Shown: one piece after another, positions 26,626-34,534 of the stretch
How the letters are laid out: each line of letters starts with the position of its first letter
How positions within the stretch are numbered: the first letter of the stretch is position 1
Source: JAXLXE01 sp046328115
GTDB taxonomy: Bacteria > Chloroflexota > UBA6077 > JACCZL01
Length of the DNA stretch: 64,000 bases
Assembly (NCBI GenBank): GCA_046328115.1
Contig: JAXLXE010000004.1
Location: 434,001 to 498,000 of the forward strand
Direction: 5' to 3'
Translations under genes and position numbers: made by a program
Notes under the pieces: generated by a model
What the model saw: only the letters and a program-made list of their open reading frames with translations
Told to the model about the DNA's origin: nothing
Databases searched by the model: none

Positions 26626-27627
26626 ATGAACCGCACGGATCGGCTCATGGCCATCCTCCTGGAGCTCCAGGGCCACGGCGAGCTCCGCGCAGAAGATCTG
26701 GCCGAGACCTTCGAGGTCAGCATCCGCACCATCTATCGCGATGTCCAGGCCCTCTCTGAGGGCGGCGTGCCCGTTGTAGCCACCCCGGGCAAGGGCTATC
26801 GGCTCATGGAAGGCTACTTTCTTCCCCCCTTGAGCTTCACCGCCGCCGAAGCAGCCCTCCTGATGCTCGGTGGAGAGTACGTGCACGGCCGTGTAGACGC
26901 CGACCTCCAGCGCTCAGCAGAGGGCGCCCTCCGCAAGCTCGCGGGCGTGCTCCCAGCCGAGCAGCAGCGCGAGGTGGAGAGCTGGCGCGGCAGCCTCAAC
27001 TTCTTCGGCTCCAATCGTTCAGGCCTCGGACTTAGCCCCGCGCTCCTCCACCAGGCCATCCAGGGACGCCGCGTCCTGCGCCTGCTCTATCACACGTACC
27101 AGCGGTCAGCGCCCGAAGAGCGAGACGTGGAGCCCATCACGCTCTGCTTCATGGGAGATGTCTGGCACCTCGCCGCGTACTGCCGCCTCCGCCAGGCCCA
27201 TCGCTTCTTCCGCCTGGATCGCATCGATGCGATCAGCCTGCTGGACGAGTCATTCACGCTCGGCCCACGCCACGTCACCAGCCGAGACTGGGAGACGGAG
27301 CGTGGCAGGCACCCCGAGGCACGCGTCCGTTTCGATCACGCGGTGATGCGCTGGGTGCGGGAGCGTCAGCCGTGGGTCTTCCTGCGCGAAGAGCCAGGCC
27401 AGTCGGGCGTGATCTGCATCTACGCCCTGCGCAACGAGCGCGAGCTCCTGAGCTGGCTGCTCACCTGGGGCTCCGCGTTTGAAGTCCTGGAGCCGGCAGA
27501 TTTCCGCCTCACCGTGGCAGCGGAATGCCAGCGCATGCTCGCTCGCCACCAGACCGCGCCCAATCATGAGAAAATCGGAAAAACGGCCGCGGCTGCTGAC
27601 AGCACGTTGTCAGGAGCACCTGGGTAG
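26626..27627 (+). CDS. WYL-domain HTH transcriptional regulator
   Basis: The 333-residue protein starts with a DeoR-like HTH (ILLELQGHGELRAEDLAETF, then SIRTIYRDVQALSEGGVPV), followed by GKGYRLMEGYFLPPL and a WYL domain (residues ~140-310) with RRVLRLLYHTY and HLAAYCRLRQAHRFFRLDRI. The typical W-Y-L triplet is here WHLAAYC. WYL regulators sense small ligands or nucleic acid. It follows the dehydrogenase by 19 nt and may control it. Confidence 0.9.
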   Translation: MNRTDRLMAILLELQGHGELRAEDLAETFEVSIRTIYRDVQALSEGGVPVVATPGKGYRLMEGYFLPPLSFTAAEAALLMLGGEYVHGRVDADLQRSAEGALRKLAGVLPAEQQREVESWRGSLNFFGSNRSGLGLSPALLHQAIQGRRVLRLLYHTYQRSAPEERDVEPITLCFMGDVWHLAAYCRLRQAHRFFRLDRIDAISLLDESFTLGPRHVTSRDWETERGRHPEARVRFDHAVMRWVRERQPWVFLREEPGQSGVICIYALRNERELLSWLLTWGSAFEVLEPADFRLTVAAECQRMLARHQTAPNHEKIGKTAAAADSTLSGAPG

Positions 27628-27684
27628 TCTGGTGATGCGGTAGGAGCACACGCCTGCCGACATTCCAGGCCCAGGAGGCCACTC

Positions 27685-28044
27685 GTGATCAAGGGACTCA
27701 CCTACGCCATCGTCACCACCAGCGACGTGCCGCGCGCCCGCAAGTTCTTCACCGAGAAGCTAGGGCTCTCCACGGAAGACGACATGGGAGACGCCTTCAG
27801 CCAGTTCACCACCCGGGCCGGCACCCTCTGGGCCATCATGGAGGCGCCCGAGCACGCCGCGCCGCACGGCGTAGAGCTCTACCTCAGCGTGGAAGATGTA
27901 GACGCCTGCTACGGCCAGTGGAAGTCCCGCGGTGTCGAGATGGTCACGGAGCCGCACGACGAGCCCTTCGGCCGCACGTTCGCCTTCCGCGACCCCGACG
28001 GCCGCGTCCTCCACGCCTACAAGCAGACCCTCACCGCCTCCTGA
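27685..28044 (+). CDS. VOC-family (glyoxalase/bleomycin-resistance-like) protein
   Basis: A 119-residue one-module VOC protein: IVTTSDVPRARKFFTEKLGL at the start, VELYLSVEDVDACYGQW in the middle, and FAFRDPDGRVLHAYK at the end, giving the beta-alpha-beta-beta-beta repeats of the fold. GTG start with AGGAGG upstream. Substrate unknown. A terminator follows. Confidence 0.87.
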   Translation: MIKGLTYAIVTTSDVPRARKFFTEKLGLSTEDDMGDAFSQFTTRAGTLWAIMEAPEHAAPHGVELYLSVEDVDACYGQWKSRGVEMVTEPHDEPFGRTFAFRDPDGRVLHAYKQTLTAS

Positions 28045-28075
28045 GCCCCCAGCGCCCACCAGCTATCTAGTGCAA

Positions 28076-28110
28076 GGGGAGAGGGCAAACTGAGCCCTCC
28101 CCCCTGTTTT
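28076..28110 (+). terminator. Hairpin terminator after the VOC gene
   Basis: GAGGGC (28081-28086) pairs with GCCCTC (28094-28099), extended by outer G/C runs and followed by CTGTTTT. Confidence 0.75.
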
Positions 28111-28213
28111 CGTGTCTCCCCCCTGTCCATTTCCCACGCCGCGCTTCCTCATCCCACGCCTCGCACATGCACCCCCGCAAGTCCCAAATTCGCGACTCTC
28201 CACTCGCGCGTTC

Positions 28214-28243
28214 TTGACACTGCCGACAACCCGATGGCAGAAT
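28214..28243 (+). promoter_or_regulatory. Sigma-70 promoter for the sugar-acid cluster
   Basis: A perfect TTGACA at 28214-28219 is followed after 18 nt by CAGAAT (4 of 6) at 28238-28243, ~50 nt upstream of the dehydrogenase start. It comes just after a terminator, so it marks the head of a new transcription unit. Confidence 0.55.
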
Positions 28244-28291
28244 CCGCCAATTCGCCGGGCTTCGGCGTGCCGTGCCCTGGGAGGACTGTAG

Positions 28292-29626
28292 GTGGTGGTG
28301 CAGCAGCGTTCTGCCGCCGCGACGCTCGAACAGAAGCTCCTCGAGCGCACCGCGCGCGTCGGCATCATGGGGCTCGGATACGCTGGCCTGCCCATGGCCG
28401 TTGAGATCGCCCGCGCCGGCTTCACCGTCACCGGGTTCGACGTCAGCACAGACCGCGTCCAGACCGTTAACGATGGCCGCAGCCCCGTCTCCGATGTCGA
28501 TTGGCGCGTCATCCGCGACCTCGTGAGCGACGAGCTCCTCTCCGCCACCACCGACTTCGCGGCCCTGGCCCAGATGGACGCCGTCATCATCTGCGTCCCT
28601 ACCCCGCTGGATGATCAGAAGCAGCCAGACCTCAGGTACGTCCGCGCCGCCACCCAGTCCATCGCCCAACACCTCCACCAGGGCATGATGGTCGTCCTCC
28701 AGAGCACCTGCTCGCCCGGTACCACCCGCGACGTGCTGCTCCCAGTGCTCGAACAATCCGGTCTCGCCTCTGGCCTCACCGTCGGCAAAGACTACTTTCT
28801 CGTCTTCGCCCCAGAGCGGATCGACCCCGGCAACACCCGCTTCAACGTCCAGAACACCCCCAAGCTCGTCGGCGGCATGACGCCCACCTGCACCGATCTG
28901 GCCAGGCACCTGTATCAGGCATTCATCGATGACGTCCATCCGGTCTCCTCGCCAGAGGTCGCCGAGATGTCCAAGCTGGTGGAGAACACCTTCCGGTTCA
29001 TCAACATCAGCTTCGTCAACGAGATCGCCATGCTCTGCGACAAGATGGGCGTCAGCGTGTGGGACGTCATAGACGCCGCCGCCACCAAGCCCTTCGCCTT
29101 CATGCCCCACTTCCCCGGCCCCGGCGTCGGCGGCCACTGCATCCCCATCGTCCCCTTCTACCTTGAGGCCGTCGCCGATCGCTTCGGTCTCCCCACTGAG
29201 CTGATCAAGGCCTCCGGCCGGATCAATGACTACATGCCGTCCTTCGTCATCGAGAAGATGGACCGCCTGCTCCAGGCCCGCGGTCTGGACCCAAAGACCG
29301 CCAGCGTCCTGCTCATCGGCATCACCTACAAGCGCGACGTGGCTGACCTGCGTGAGTCCTCCGCCCTGGAGGTCATGAACCGCCTGCTCGCCCAGGGCCG
29401 TACCGTCACCTACCACGATCCCATGATCGAGTCAGTCCAGGCCGGTGGCGGTCAGGTCGCATCGGTCCCCCTCAGCGCGGAGAACCTGCGCAACGCCGAT
29501 TGCGTGGTCCTCCTCACCCCCCACACCAACATTGACTTCAACCTCGTCATCCGCCACGCGCCAGTCATCTTCGATACCTGCAACGCGCTCAAGAAGCACC
29601 GCGGCGCCAAGATCGTCGCGCTGTAA
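28292..29626 (+). CDS. UDP-sugar 6-dehydrogenase (UDP-HexNAc dehydrogenase type)
   Basis: The 444-residue protein has NAD-binding VGIMGLGYAGLPMAVEIA, the UDP-glucose/UDP-ManNAc dehydrogenase central region SKLVENTFRFINISF, the catalytic Cys in GPGVGGHCIPIVP, and the UDP-binding C-terminus GITYKRDVADLRESSALEV. It oxidises a UDP-hexose or UDP-HexNAc C6 to the uronate with two NAD+. Three consecutive GTG codons (28292-28300) follow GGGAGG, so the exact start is ambiguous by a few codons. Head of the sugar-acid cluster. Confidence 0.9.
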   Translation: MVVQQRSAAATLEQKLLERTARVGIMGLGYAGLPMAVEIARAGFTVTGFDVSTDRVQTVNDGRSPVSDVDWRVIRDLVSDELLSATTDFAALAQMDAVIICVPTPLDDQKQPDLRYVRAATQSIAQHLHQGMMVVLQSTCSPGTTRDVLLPVLEQSGLASGLTVGKDYFLVFAPERIDPGNTRFNVQNTPKLVGGMTPTCTDLARHLYQAFIDDVHPVSSPEVAEMSKLVENTFRFINISFVNEIAMLCDKMGVSVWDVIDAAATKPFAFMPHFPGPGVGGHCIPIVPFYLEAVADRFGLPTELIKASGRINDYMPSFVIEKMDRLLQARGLDPKTASVLLIGITYKRDVADLRESSALEVMNRLLAQGRTVTYHDPMIESVQAGGGQVASVPLSAENLRNADCVVLLTPHTNIDFNLVIRHAPVIFDTCNALKKHRGAKIVAL

Positions 29627-29653
29627 GCCGCGCACGCAGCCCACAGAGCGCAC

Positions 29654-30463
29654 ATGCGCTTCGCGATCCGCGACGACGACACCAGCTTCTTCACCCAGCC
29701 GGAGCAGCTTCAGCGTGTCTACGGCGAATATTGGGACCGCATCCCAATCTCCCTGGCGGTGGTTCCCAGCCACGCCAGCACCAGATCAAAGGGCATCCCC
29801 CCAGAACACTGGGAAGGCATCCGCCACTTCCCCCTGGGTGACAACCCCGCCCTGATCAGCTTCCTGTCCGAGCAGGTCCAGCGCGGGCGCGTGTCCATCC
29901 TGCTCCACGGCTACTCCCATCAGAACTACCCCACCGGCTACGAGTTCCAGGCCGCTCCAGCCCTGGACTCACGCCTCGCGCGCGGCCGCGCCTACCTGGA
30001 GACCCTGCTCAACGTCAGCATCAGTACCTTCGTGCCACCCCACAACGCCCTCTCCAGGCGCGGTCTCCAGGCCGTTGATGCGGCCCGCCTCAACGTCCTC
30101 GGCTCCTTCTACTCCTTCCGCCCAGACAAGCGCCCCTGGGACGTCCCAACCCTGCGTAACTACCTCCGCGTCACCGCCCATCGCCGGCGGACCGGCCGCG
30201 GTCGGCACGACCGGTTGATCTACCCCTGGCCGTTACGTTACAAACGTCACGCCGAATTCGGGTGCCAGCCGCTAGTTCCGCGGACCACCCTGGAAGAGCT
30301 CCTCGCCCAGTTCGAGGAGGCGCGCCGTTTCGGCGGCGACTTCTGCCTGGCGACGCACTACTGGGAGATCGATGATCGCTTAGCCGGCATCCTCCAGATG
30401 CTGCTGGCGCACGCGGAGCGTGCCGATGTCCAGTTTGTCCACGCGGATGAGCTCTTCTCATAA
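29654..30463 (+). CDS. Polysaccharide deacetylase-like (DUF2334-type) protein
   Basis: A 269-residue protein beginning MRFAIRDDDTSFF, an RxDDD-type metal motif, followed by LLHGYSHQNY and FVPPHNALSR, the three metal/active-site blocks of the deacetylase-like barrel. No signal peptide is seen, so it would act on a cytoplasmic sugar or glycolipid. Placement in the nonulosonate cluster suggests deacetylation of a sugar precursor or product. Possibly co-transcribed (28 nt after the dehydrogenase). Confidence 0.75.
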   Translation: MRFAIRDDDTSFFTQPEQLQRVYGEYWDRIPISLAVVPSHASTRSKGIPPEHWEGIRHFPLGDNPALISFLSEQVQRGRVSILLHGYSHQNYPTGYEFQAAPALDSRLARGRAYLETLLNVSISTFVPPHNALSRRGLQAVDAARLNVLGSFYSFRPDKRPWDVPTLRNYLRVTAHRRRTGRGRHDRLIYPWPLRYKRHAEFGCQPLVPRTTLEELLAQFEEARRFGGDFCLATHYWEIDDRLAGILQMLLAHAERADVQFVHADELFS

Positions 30464-30504
30464 ACCAGGCGCAACCCATCTAGCCAGCCCCACCCGCCGC
30501 CCCC

Positions 30505-31242
30505 ATGACTGATCGCCCATTGCGCGCGCTCGCCGTCATCCCCGCGCGTGGCGGCTCAAAGTCGGTCCCCCGGAAGAACGTCAAGCTCCTCGGCGGCCGC
30601 CCGCTCATCCACTGGAGCATCCTGGCCGCCCAGAAGTCCGTGGAGCTAGACCGCTGCATCATCTCCACGGATGACCAGGAGATCGCCCAGGTCGCCCGCC
30701 AGGCCGGCGGCGAGGTGCCCTTCATGCGCCCCGCCGAGTTCGCCCAGGACAGCACCCCGGACCTGCCCGTCTTCACCCACGCGCTGGCCTGGCTCGCGGA
30801 GCACGAAGGCTACCAGCCAGACATCCTGGTCCACCTCCGCCCCACCCTCCCATTCCGCCGGGCCGCCCAGATCGATGATGTCGTGCGCCTCATGCGCGAG
30901 ACCGGCGCGGATTGTGTAAAGTCGATCTACCCAGAAGAGCATCACCCGCACAAGATGTGGCGGATGCACGATGGCGTGCTCGGTCCGTATGAAGACACTC
31001 CCCTCTGGCGCCAGTTCGGTCCTGACTGTGCCCGGCAGACCCTGCCTCCGGTCTACTGGTCGGCAGGACTGGTTGACGCCTTCCGTCGGGAAGTCGCGCT
31101 GGCCGGGTCCACCATCGGCAAACACGTCGTGCCCTATCTCGTAGACCCAGAACCGTGCGTAGACCTTGATACAGAGCGCGACTTCATCATCGCCGAGGCG
31201 GTGCTGAGGGAGCTGAAGAACGAGGGAGCGGAGTTCCCGTGA
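30505..31242 (+). CDS. neuA: CMP-nonulosonate (acylneuraminate) cytidylyltransferase
   Basis: The 245-residue protein opens with the CTP-binding IPARGGSKSVPRKNVKLLGG and continues with LVHLRPTLPFRRA and VYWSAGLVDAFRRE, ending in DLDTERDFIIAEA. This is the CMP-sialate/CMP-Kdo synthetase fold, activating a nine-carbon sugar acid as its CMP ester for transfer. It overlaps the synthase gene by 4 nt (GTGA). Confidence 0.9.
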   Translation: MTDRPLRALAVIPARGGSKSVPRKNVKLLGGRPLIHWSILAAQKSVELDRCIISTDDQEIAQVARQAGGEVPFMRPAEFAQDSTPDLPVFTHALAWLAEHEGYQPDILVHLRPTLPFRRAAQIDDVVRLMRETGADCVKSIYPEEHHPHKMWRMHDGVLGPYEDTPLWRQFGPDCARQTLPPVYWSAGLVDAFRREVALAGSTIGKHVVPYLVDPEPCVDLDTERDFIIAEAVLRELKNEGAEFP

Positions 31243-32294
31243 AACAGATCACCATCGCCGGGCGCAAGGTCGGAGACGGCTGCCCCGTCTACTTCATCGC
31301 GGAGGCCGGGGTTAACCACAACGGCAGCCTCGAGCTCGCCAAGAAGCTGGTAGACATCGCCGCCGCCGCCGGCGCGGACGCCGTCAAGTTCCAGAAGCGC
31401 ACCGTCTCAGACATCCTCATCGCCGAGGCGCTCAACCGCCCGTACACCGTCCCCACCTCGCTCGGCGCCACCTACGGCGAGCACCGCGAGAAGCTTGAGC
31501 TTCCAGAGAACGAGTTCATCGAGCTCAAGCAGCACGCGGACGCCGCCGGCATCACCATGCTCGCCAGCGGCTGGGACCCCAAGAGCGTGGACTTCCTGGA
31601 TGACATCGGCATCCCCGCCTTCAAGATCGCCTCTGCTGACTGCAGCAACCTGCCCCTGCTGGAGCACATCGCCAGGAAGGGCAAGCCCGTCCTGCTCTCC
31701 ACCGGCATGAGCGAGATGTCAGAGGTGGAGGAGGCCGTGGCCACCGTCCGTCGCCACAACGATCAGCTCGTCCTCTTCCAGTGCACCTCCACCTACCCCT
31801 GCGACAACGACCAGATCAACCTGCGGGTCATCCCCACCTACCGCGAGCACTTCCAGTGCATCGTCGGCTACTCCGGCCACGAGCGCGGCCTGGCACCCAC
31901 CGAGGCCGCCGTCGCCCTGGGCGCCGCCGTCGTAGAGCGCCACTTCACCATCGACCGCACCATGACCGGGCCCGACCACGCCGCGTCCCTCGAGCCCTCC
32001 GGCCTCCAGCGTCTCATCCGCAACATCCGCAACATTGAGAAAGCCCTCGGCTCGCCGGAGAAGAAGATCATGGAGGCAGAGCGCGGCGTGCGGGACCGGC
32101 TGGCCAAGAGCATCGTCGCCAGCCGTGGCATCCCCTCCGGCACCACGATCACCGCGGACATGCTCACCGTCAAGGGACCCGGCAACGGGCTCAAGCCCAG
32201 CTACATCCCCAGCCTCGTCGGCGTCGTTGCGGAGCAGCCCATCGCCGCGGACACCCTGGTGCCCCGCGAAGCGCTCACCTGGCGGCGTGCCTGA
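31239..32294 (+). CDS. neuB: NeuB-family nonulosonate synthase, 9-phosphate-type features
   Basis: A 351-residue TIM-barrel synthase with YFIAEAGVNHNG, AVKFQKRTV, TYGEHREKLELPENEF, FKIASADCSNLP and FQCTSTYPC, and a C-terminal SAF/antifreeze-like domain (KSIVASRGIPSGTTITADML). It condenses PEP with a six-carbon sugar to a nonulosonic acid. The YGEH block followed by a LE-rich strand resembles what I recall of sialic-acid-9-phosphate synthases, and the next gene is a phosphatase, so the substrate is probably a 6-phosphate sugar (inference). GTG start overlapping neuA. Confidence 0.9.
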   Translation: MKQITIAGRKVGDGCPVYFIAEAGVNHNGSLELAKKLVDIAAAAGADAVKFQKRTVSDILIAEALNRPYTVPTSLGATYGEHREKLELPENEFIELKQHADAAGITMLASGWDPKSVDFLDDIGIPAFKIASADCSNLPLLEHIARKGKPVLLSTGMSEMSEVEEAVATVRRHNDQLVLFQCTSTYPCDNDQINLRVIPTYREHFQCIVGYSGHERGLAPTEAAVALGAAVVERHFTIDRTMTGPDHAASLEPSGLQRLIRNIRNIEKALGSPEKKIMEAERGVRDRLAKSIVASRGIPSGTTITADMLTVKGPGNGLKPSYIPSLVGVVAEQPIAADTLVPREALTWRRA

Positions 32295-32304
32295 GCACGC
32301 CGCC
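32281..32304 (+). other. Hairpin spanning the neuB stop codon
   Basis: GGCGGCGTGC (32281-32290) and GCACGCCGCC (32295-32304) form an exact stem (11 bp with the flanking T/A) around a CTGA loop holding the neuB stop. There is no T-run, so it may tune expression of the phosphatase gene rather than end transcription. Confidence 0.6.
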
Positions 32305-32321
32305 AGACCGGCACCCGCACC

Positions 32322-32828
32322 ATGACCCCTGACATCCTGGCACGCGCCCGCCGCGTCCGCCTGCTCGGCATGGACGTAGACGGCACCCTCACCGACGCCG
32401 GCATGTACTACGGCGAGAACGGCGAGGAGTTCAAGAAGTTCAACACCCGCGACGGCATGGGCGTCGGCCTGCTGCGCGAAGCTGGCCTGAAAACCGCCTT
32501 CCTCACCAGCGAGAACACCCCCATCGTCACCCGCCGCGCCGCCAAGATGCGGATCGACTACGTGCGCCTGGGCGCTCGCGACAAACTGAGCGAGATGCGT
32601 GCCATCGTCGCCGAGCTCGGCATCACCCTGGAAGAGGTCGCCTACATCGGCGACGACCTCAACGACTGCGAGCTTCTGGCCCACGTCGGCCTGGCAGTAG
32701 CCGTCCAGGACGCCTCAGCAAAGCCCAGGGCACTAGCCCACTACGTCACCCAGGCCCGCGGCGGCGAAGGCGCCGTCCGCGAGCTCTGCAACCTCATCCT
32801 CGAAGCCCGCGCCACCACAAGCAGCTAG
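32322..32828 (+). CDS. KdsC-type HAD phosphatase
   Basis: A 168-residue HAD-IIIA phosphatase: nucleophile motif LLGMDVDGTLTDAGMYY, FNTRDGMGVGLLREAG, TSENTPIV, the Lys region GARDKLSEMR and YIGDDLNDCELL. The length and the FNTRDGMG block match KdsC-like sugar-acid phosphatases. Beside neuB/neuA it most likely removes a phosphate from a nonulosonate phosphate. No kdsA/kdsB is present in this window. Confidence 0.9.
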   Translation: MTPDILARARRVRLLGMDVDGTLTDAGMYYGENGEEFKKFNTRDGMGVGLLREAGLKTAFLTSENTPIVTRRAAKMRIDYVRLGARDKLSEMRAIVAELGITLEEVAYIGDDLNDCELLAHVGLAVAVQDASAKPRALAHYVTQARGGEGAVRELCNLILEARATTSS

Positions 32829-32894
32829 CTGGTCCACCCCGCTTGCCCCCGGCAAAGTCGGTCCACCTCGACACGACGCAACAATGCAACGGTA

Positions 32895-32916
32895 GGGCGC
32901 GACGCTTGCGTCGCCC
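32895..32916. repeat. GC-rich inverted repeat in the intergenic block
   Basis: GGGCGCGACGC (32895-32905) faces GCGTCGCCC (32908-32916) across TT. It is a REP-like palindrome in the non-coding stretch 32829-33252. No gene was seen there; the stretch also carries the duplicated 40-mer. Confidence 0.45.
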
Positions 32917-32969
32917 TCTCCCCACCACCGCACCTGTCGATGGCCCGCGCATCCCCAGCCGCAAGCCCG

Positions 32970-33009
32970 CCGAACACCGTCACCTGGGACCGCCAGCGTC
33001 CCCGCTGGC
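32970..33009. repeat. 40-bp repeat copy 1
   Basis: This segment recurs at 33144-33183 with two mismatches. Its end contains the inverted pair CCAGCG...CGCTGG. Between the copies the sequence is not coding. Confidence 0.65.
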
Positions 33010-33143
33010 CCCCACAAGACCGAGCCCTGAAAACCGACCCGACACCAGCACCAACCGACGGCACACTGACCGGCGCCGTCGAGACGACGGCAGTCCCAGC
33101 CGCCCCGTCACCCGCACGCTCGATTCAGCCAACGCGACACCAG

Positions 33144-33183
33144 CCGAACACCGTCCGCTGGGACCGCCAGCGTCCCCGCTGGC
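33144..33183. repeat. 40-bp repeat copy 2
   Basis: Second copy of the 40-bp element, 174 nt downstream of copy 1 and with the same internal CCAGCG...CGCTGG pair. Confidence 0.65.
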
Positions 33184-33252
33184 TTCCCCTCACACGCGCA
33201 GCCGGCGTTACCCCGGCGCTGATCGTGGTCCCAGCCCAGCACAACCCCGGCC

Positions 33253-33906
33253 CTACACCCCAACCACCCGCGCCACGTACACCGTCACCGGCGACGCCCC
33301 CACGTCCGTCACCTCCAGCCCGCTGGCCTCCACGTCCTCACCCGTTGACGCCTCACGCACGATCAGCCGCAATCCACGCCCGGCCCCACCGGCACCCGGC
33401 CGCGACACCACCACCAGCAGGTTCTCACCCGCCGTCAGCCCTGGCTTCCCAGCGCCGCCCACACCATCAGCGATCGACCAGGCCGGCTCCGTCGCCGCCG
33501 TGAACGGCCCGAACTTCTCGTCGTTCACCCACACGTCCACGCTGCCCACCACCCGATCCACCCACAGCCACACCTGCTCCCCGCTCGCTACCATCAGCGT
33601 CGGCCGGCCAACGAACTGCGCCCCGTCATCCGCGTGCAGCGCCCTCAGCGCCTCCGCCAGCCCGGCTCGCCCGTCCTCCTTCAACGCATCCGCCAGCGGC
33701 AGCACCATCGACCGTGGTCCCTGCTCCCGTTCCCGCGCCGACCGCGCACTCTCCAGCCCTTGTTTCCGCCCAGCGCTCAGCCGCGACCGACCGGTCCTCG
33801 TGAAGTCCGCCGCCGTCGGATTCTCGATCCGGGGCTCGGCCGTCACGAGCGCCTCGGCGGGAACCCCCGCCGGTACCGCGGTCCGCGCTGCTCCTCGCTC
33901 CGCCAT
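33253..33906 (-). CDS. Unrecognised 217-residue protein with beta-rich C-terminus
   Basis: The ATG at 33906 is supported by GGGAGG five bases upstream. The N-terminal ~80 residues are polar and low-complexity. The remainder alternates strands (TLMVASGEQVWLWVDRVV, SVDVWVNDEKFGPF, NLLVVVSRPG, RLIVREAS), suggesting a beta-sandwich of the sugar-binding or accessory type. No signal peptide. It is the only reverse-strand gene in the 28-41 kb stretch. Function unknown; it could also be an over-called frame. Confidence 0.45.
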   Translation of the reverse strand: MAERGAARTAVPAGVPAEALVTAEPRIENPTAADFTRTGRSRLSAGRKQGLESARSAREREQGPRSMVLPLADALKEDGRAGLAEALRALHADDGAQFVGRPTLMVASGEQVWLWVDRVVGSVDVWVNDEKFGPFTAATEPAWSIADGVGGAGKPGLTAGENLLVVVSRPGAGGAGRGLRLIVREASTGEDVEASGLEVTDVGASPVTVYVARVVGV

Positions 33907-34068
33907 CACAGCCTCCCGCTCCCCGCCGTGCTCCAGGCAGACCGTCGGCCCACCCAGCCCCGACATGTCGTCGCTTTTGCGCGATTCATCACTGGATCAC
34001 TGGAACCGCTCGCACCAGCGCGTTTTCCATGCTCTCATGCCTGTGCAGCTCAACGGAAGGGGGACCCC

Positions 34069-34374
34069 GTGACAGAGCGGCACTCGCCTCCCAGTTCCAC
34101 GTCTGCTAACAGCGCGTCCCGCGACGCCGGGCCGGACTCGGCTTTCCTCGGCGGCCCGTCTCCGCCTGTGCCGTCCACGGCGGTCGATCAGGATCCGGTC
34201 CATCACCACCCGCCCATGGCGCTCGCCGTGAGCGGCCTGATCGTAGAAAAAGCCGCTCTGGTGACAGCCCTCCGGGTCTACGTCCCCCAGCTCACCGATA
34301 TCCGCCAGCTCGACGACGGCCGTTTCGAGCTCGCCGTCGCCGAGCCCACGCCCCCAGCGGGAGGATCGCTCTAG
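34069..34374 (+). CDS. Unrecognised 101-residue protein
   Basis: Starts at GTG 34069 after a strong purine box (GGAAGGGGG). The first ~50 residues are a disordered Ser/Pro/Asp-rich region. The second half (MALAVSGLIVEKAALVTALR, then QLTDIRQLDDGRFELAVAEP) looks like a small folded domain. It precedes the surface-protein genes and may belong to their operon. No family recognised. Confidence 0.5.
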   Translation: MTERHSPPSSTSANSASRDAGPDSAFLGGPSPPVPSTAVDQDPVHHHPPMALAVSGLIVEKAALVTALRVYVPQLTDIRQLDDGRFELAVAEPTPPAGGSL

Positions 34375-34534
34375 CGACAACGTGCCACCCGCGTGGGTCG
34401 CGATGCTCTGGAACAACGGGGATCGCAACGTGGCCCACCGCAACAGGCACTTGGACAGATAGCCAGATCGTCAGAACGGGATAGCAAGCGCTCGACGCGC
34501 TCAACACCGGGAGGATTCAACGATGGCCGACTGA

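Noticed and set aside
28067..29416. 449-codon open frame antisense to the UDP-sugar dehydrogenase
   Set aside because: No family motifs; it mirrors a well-supported gene in GC-rich sequence.
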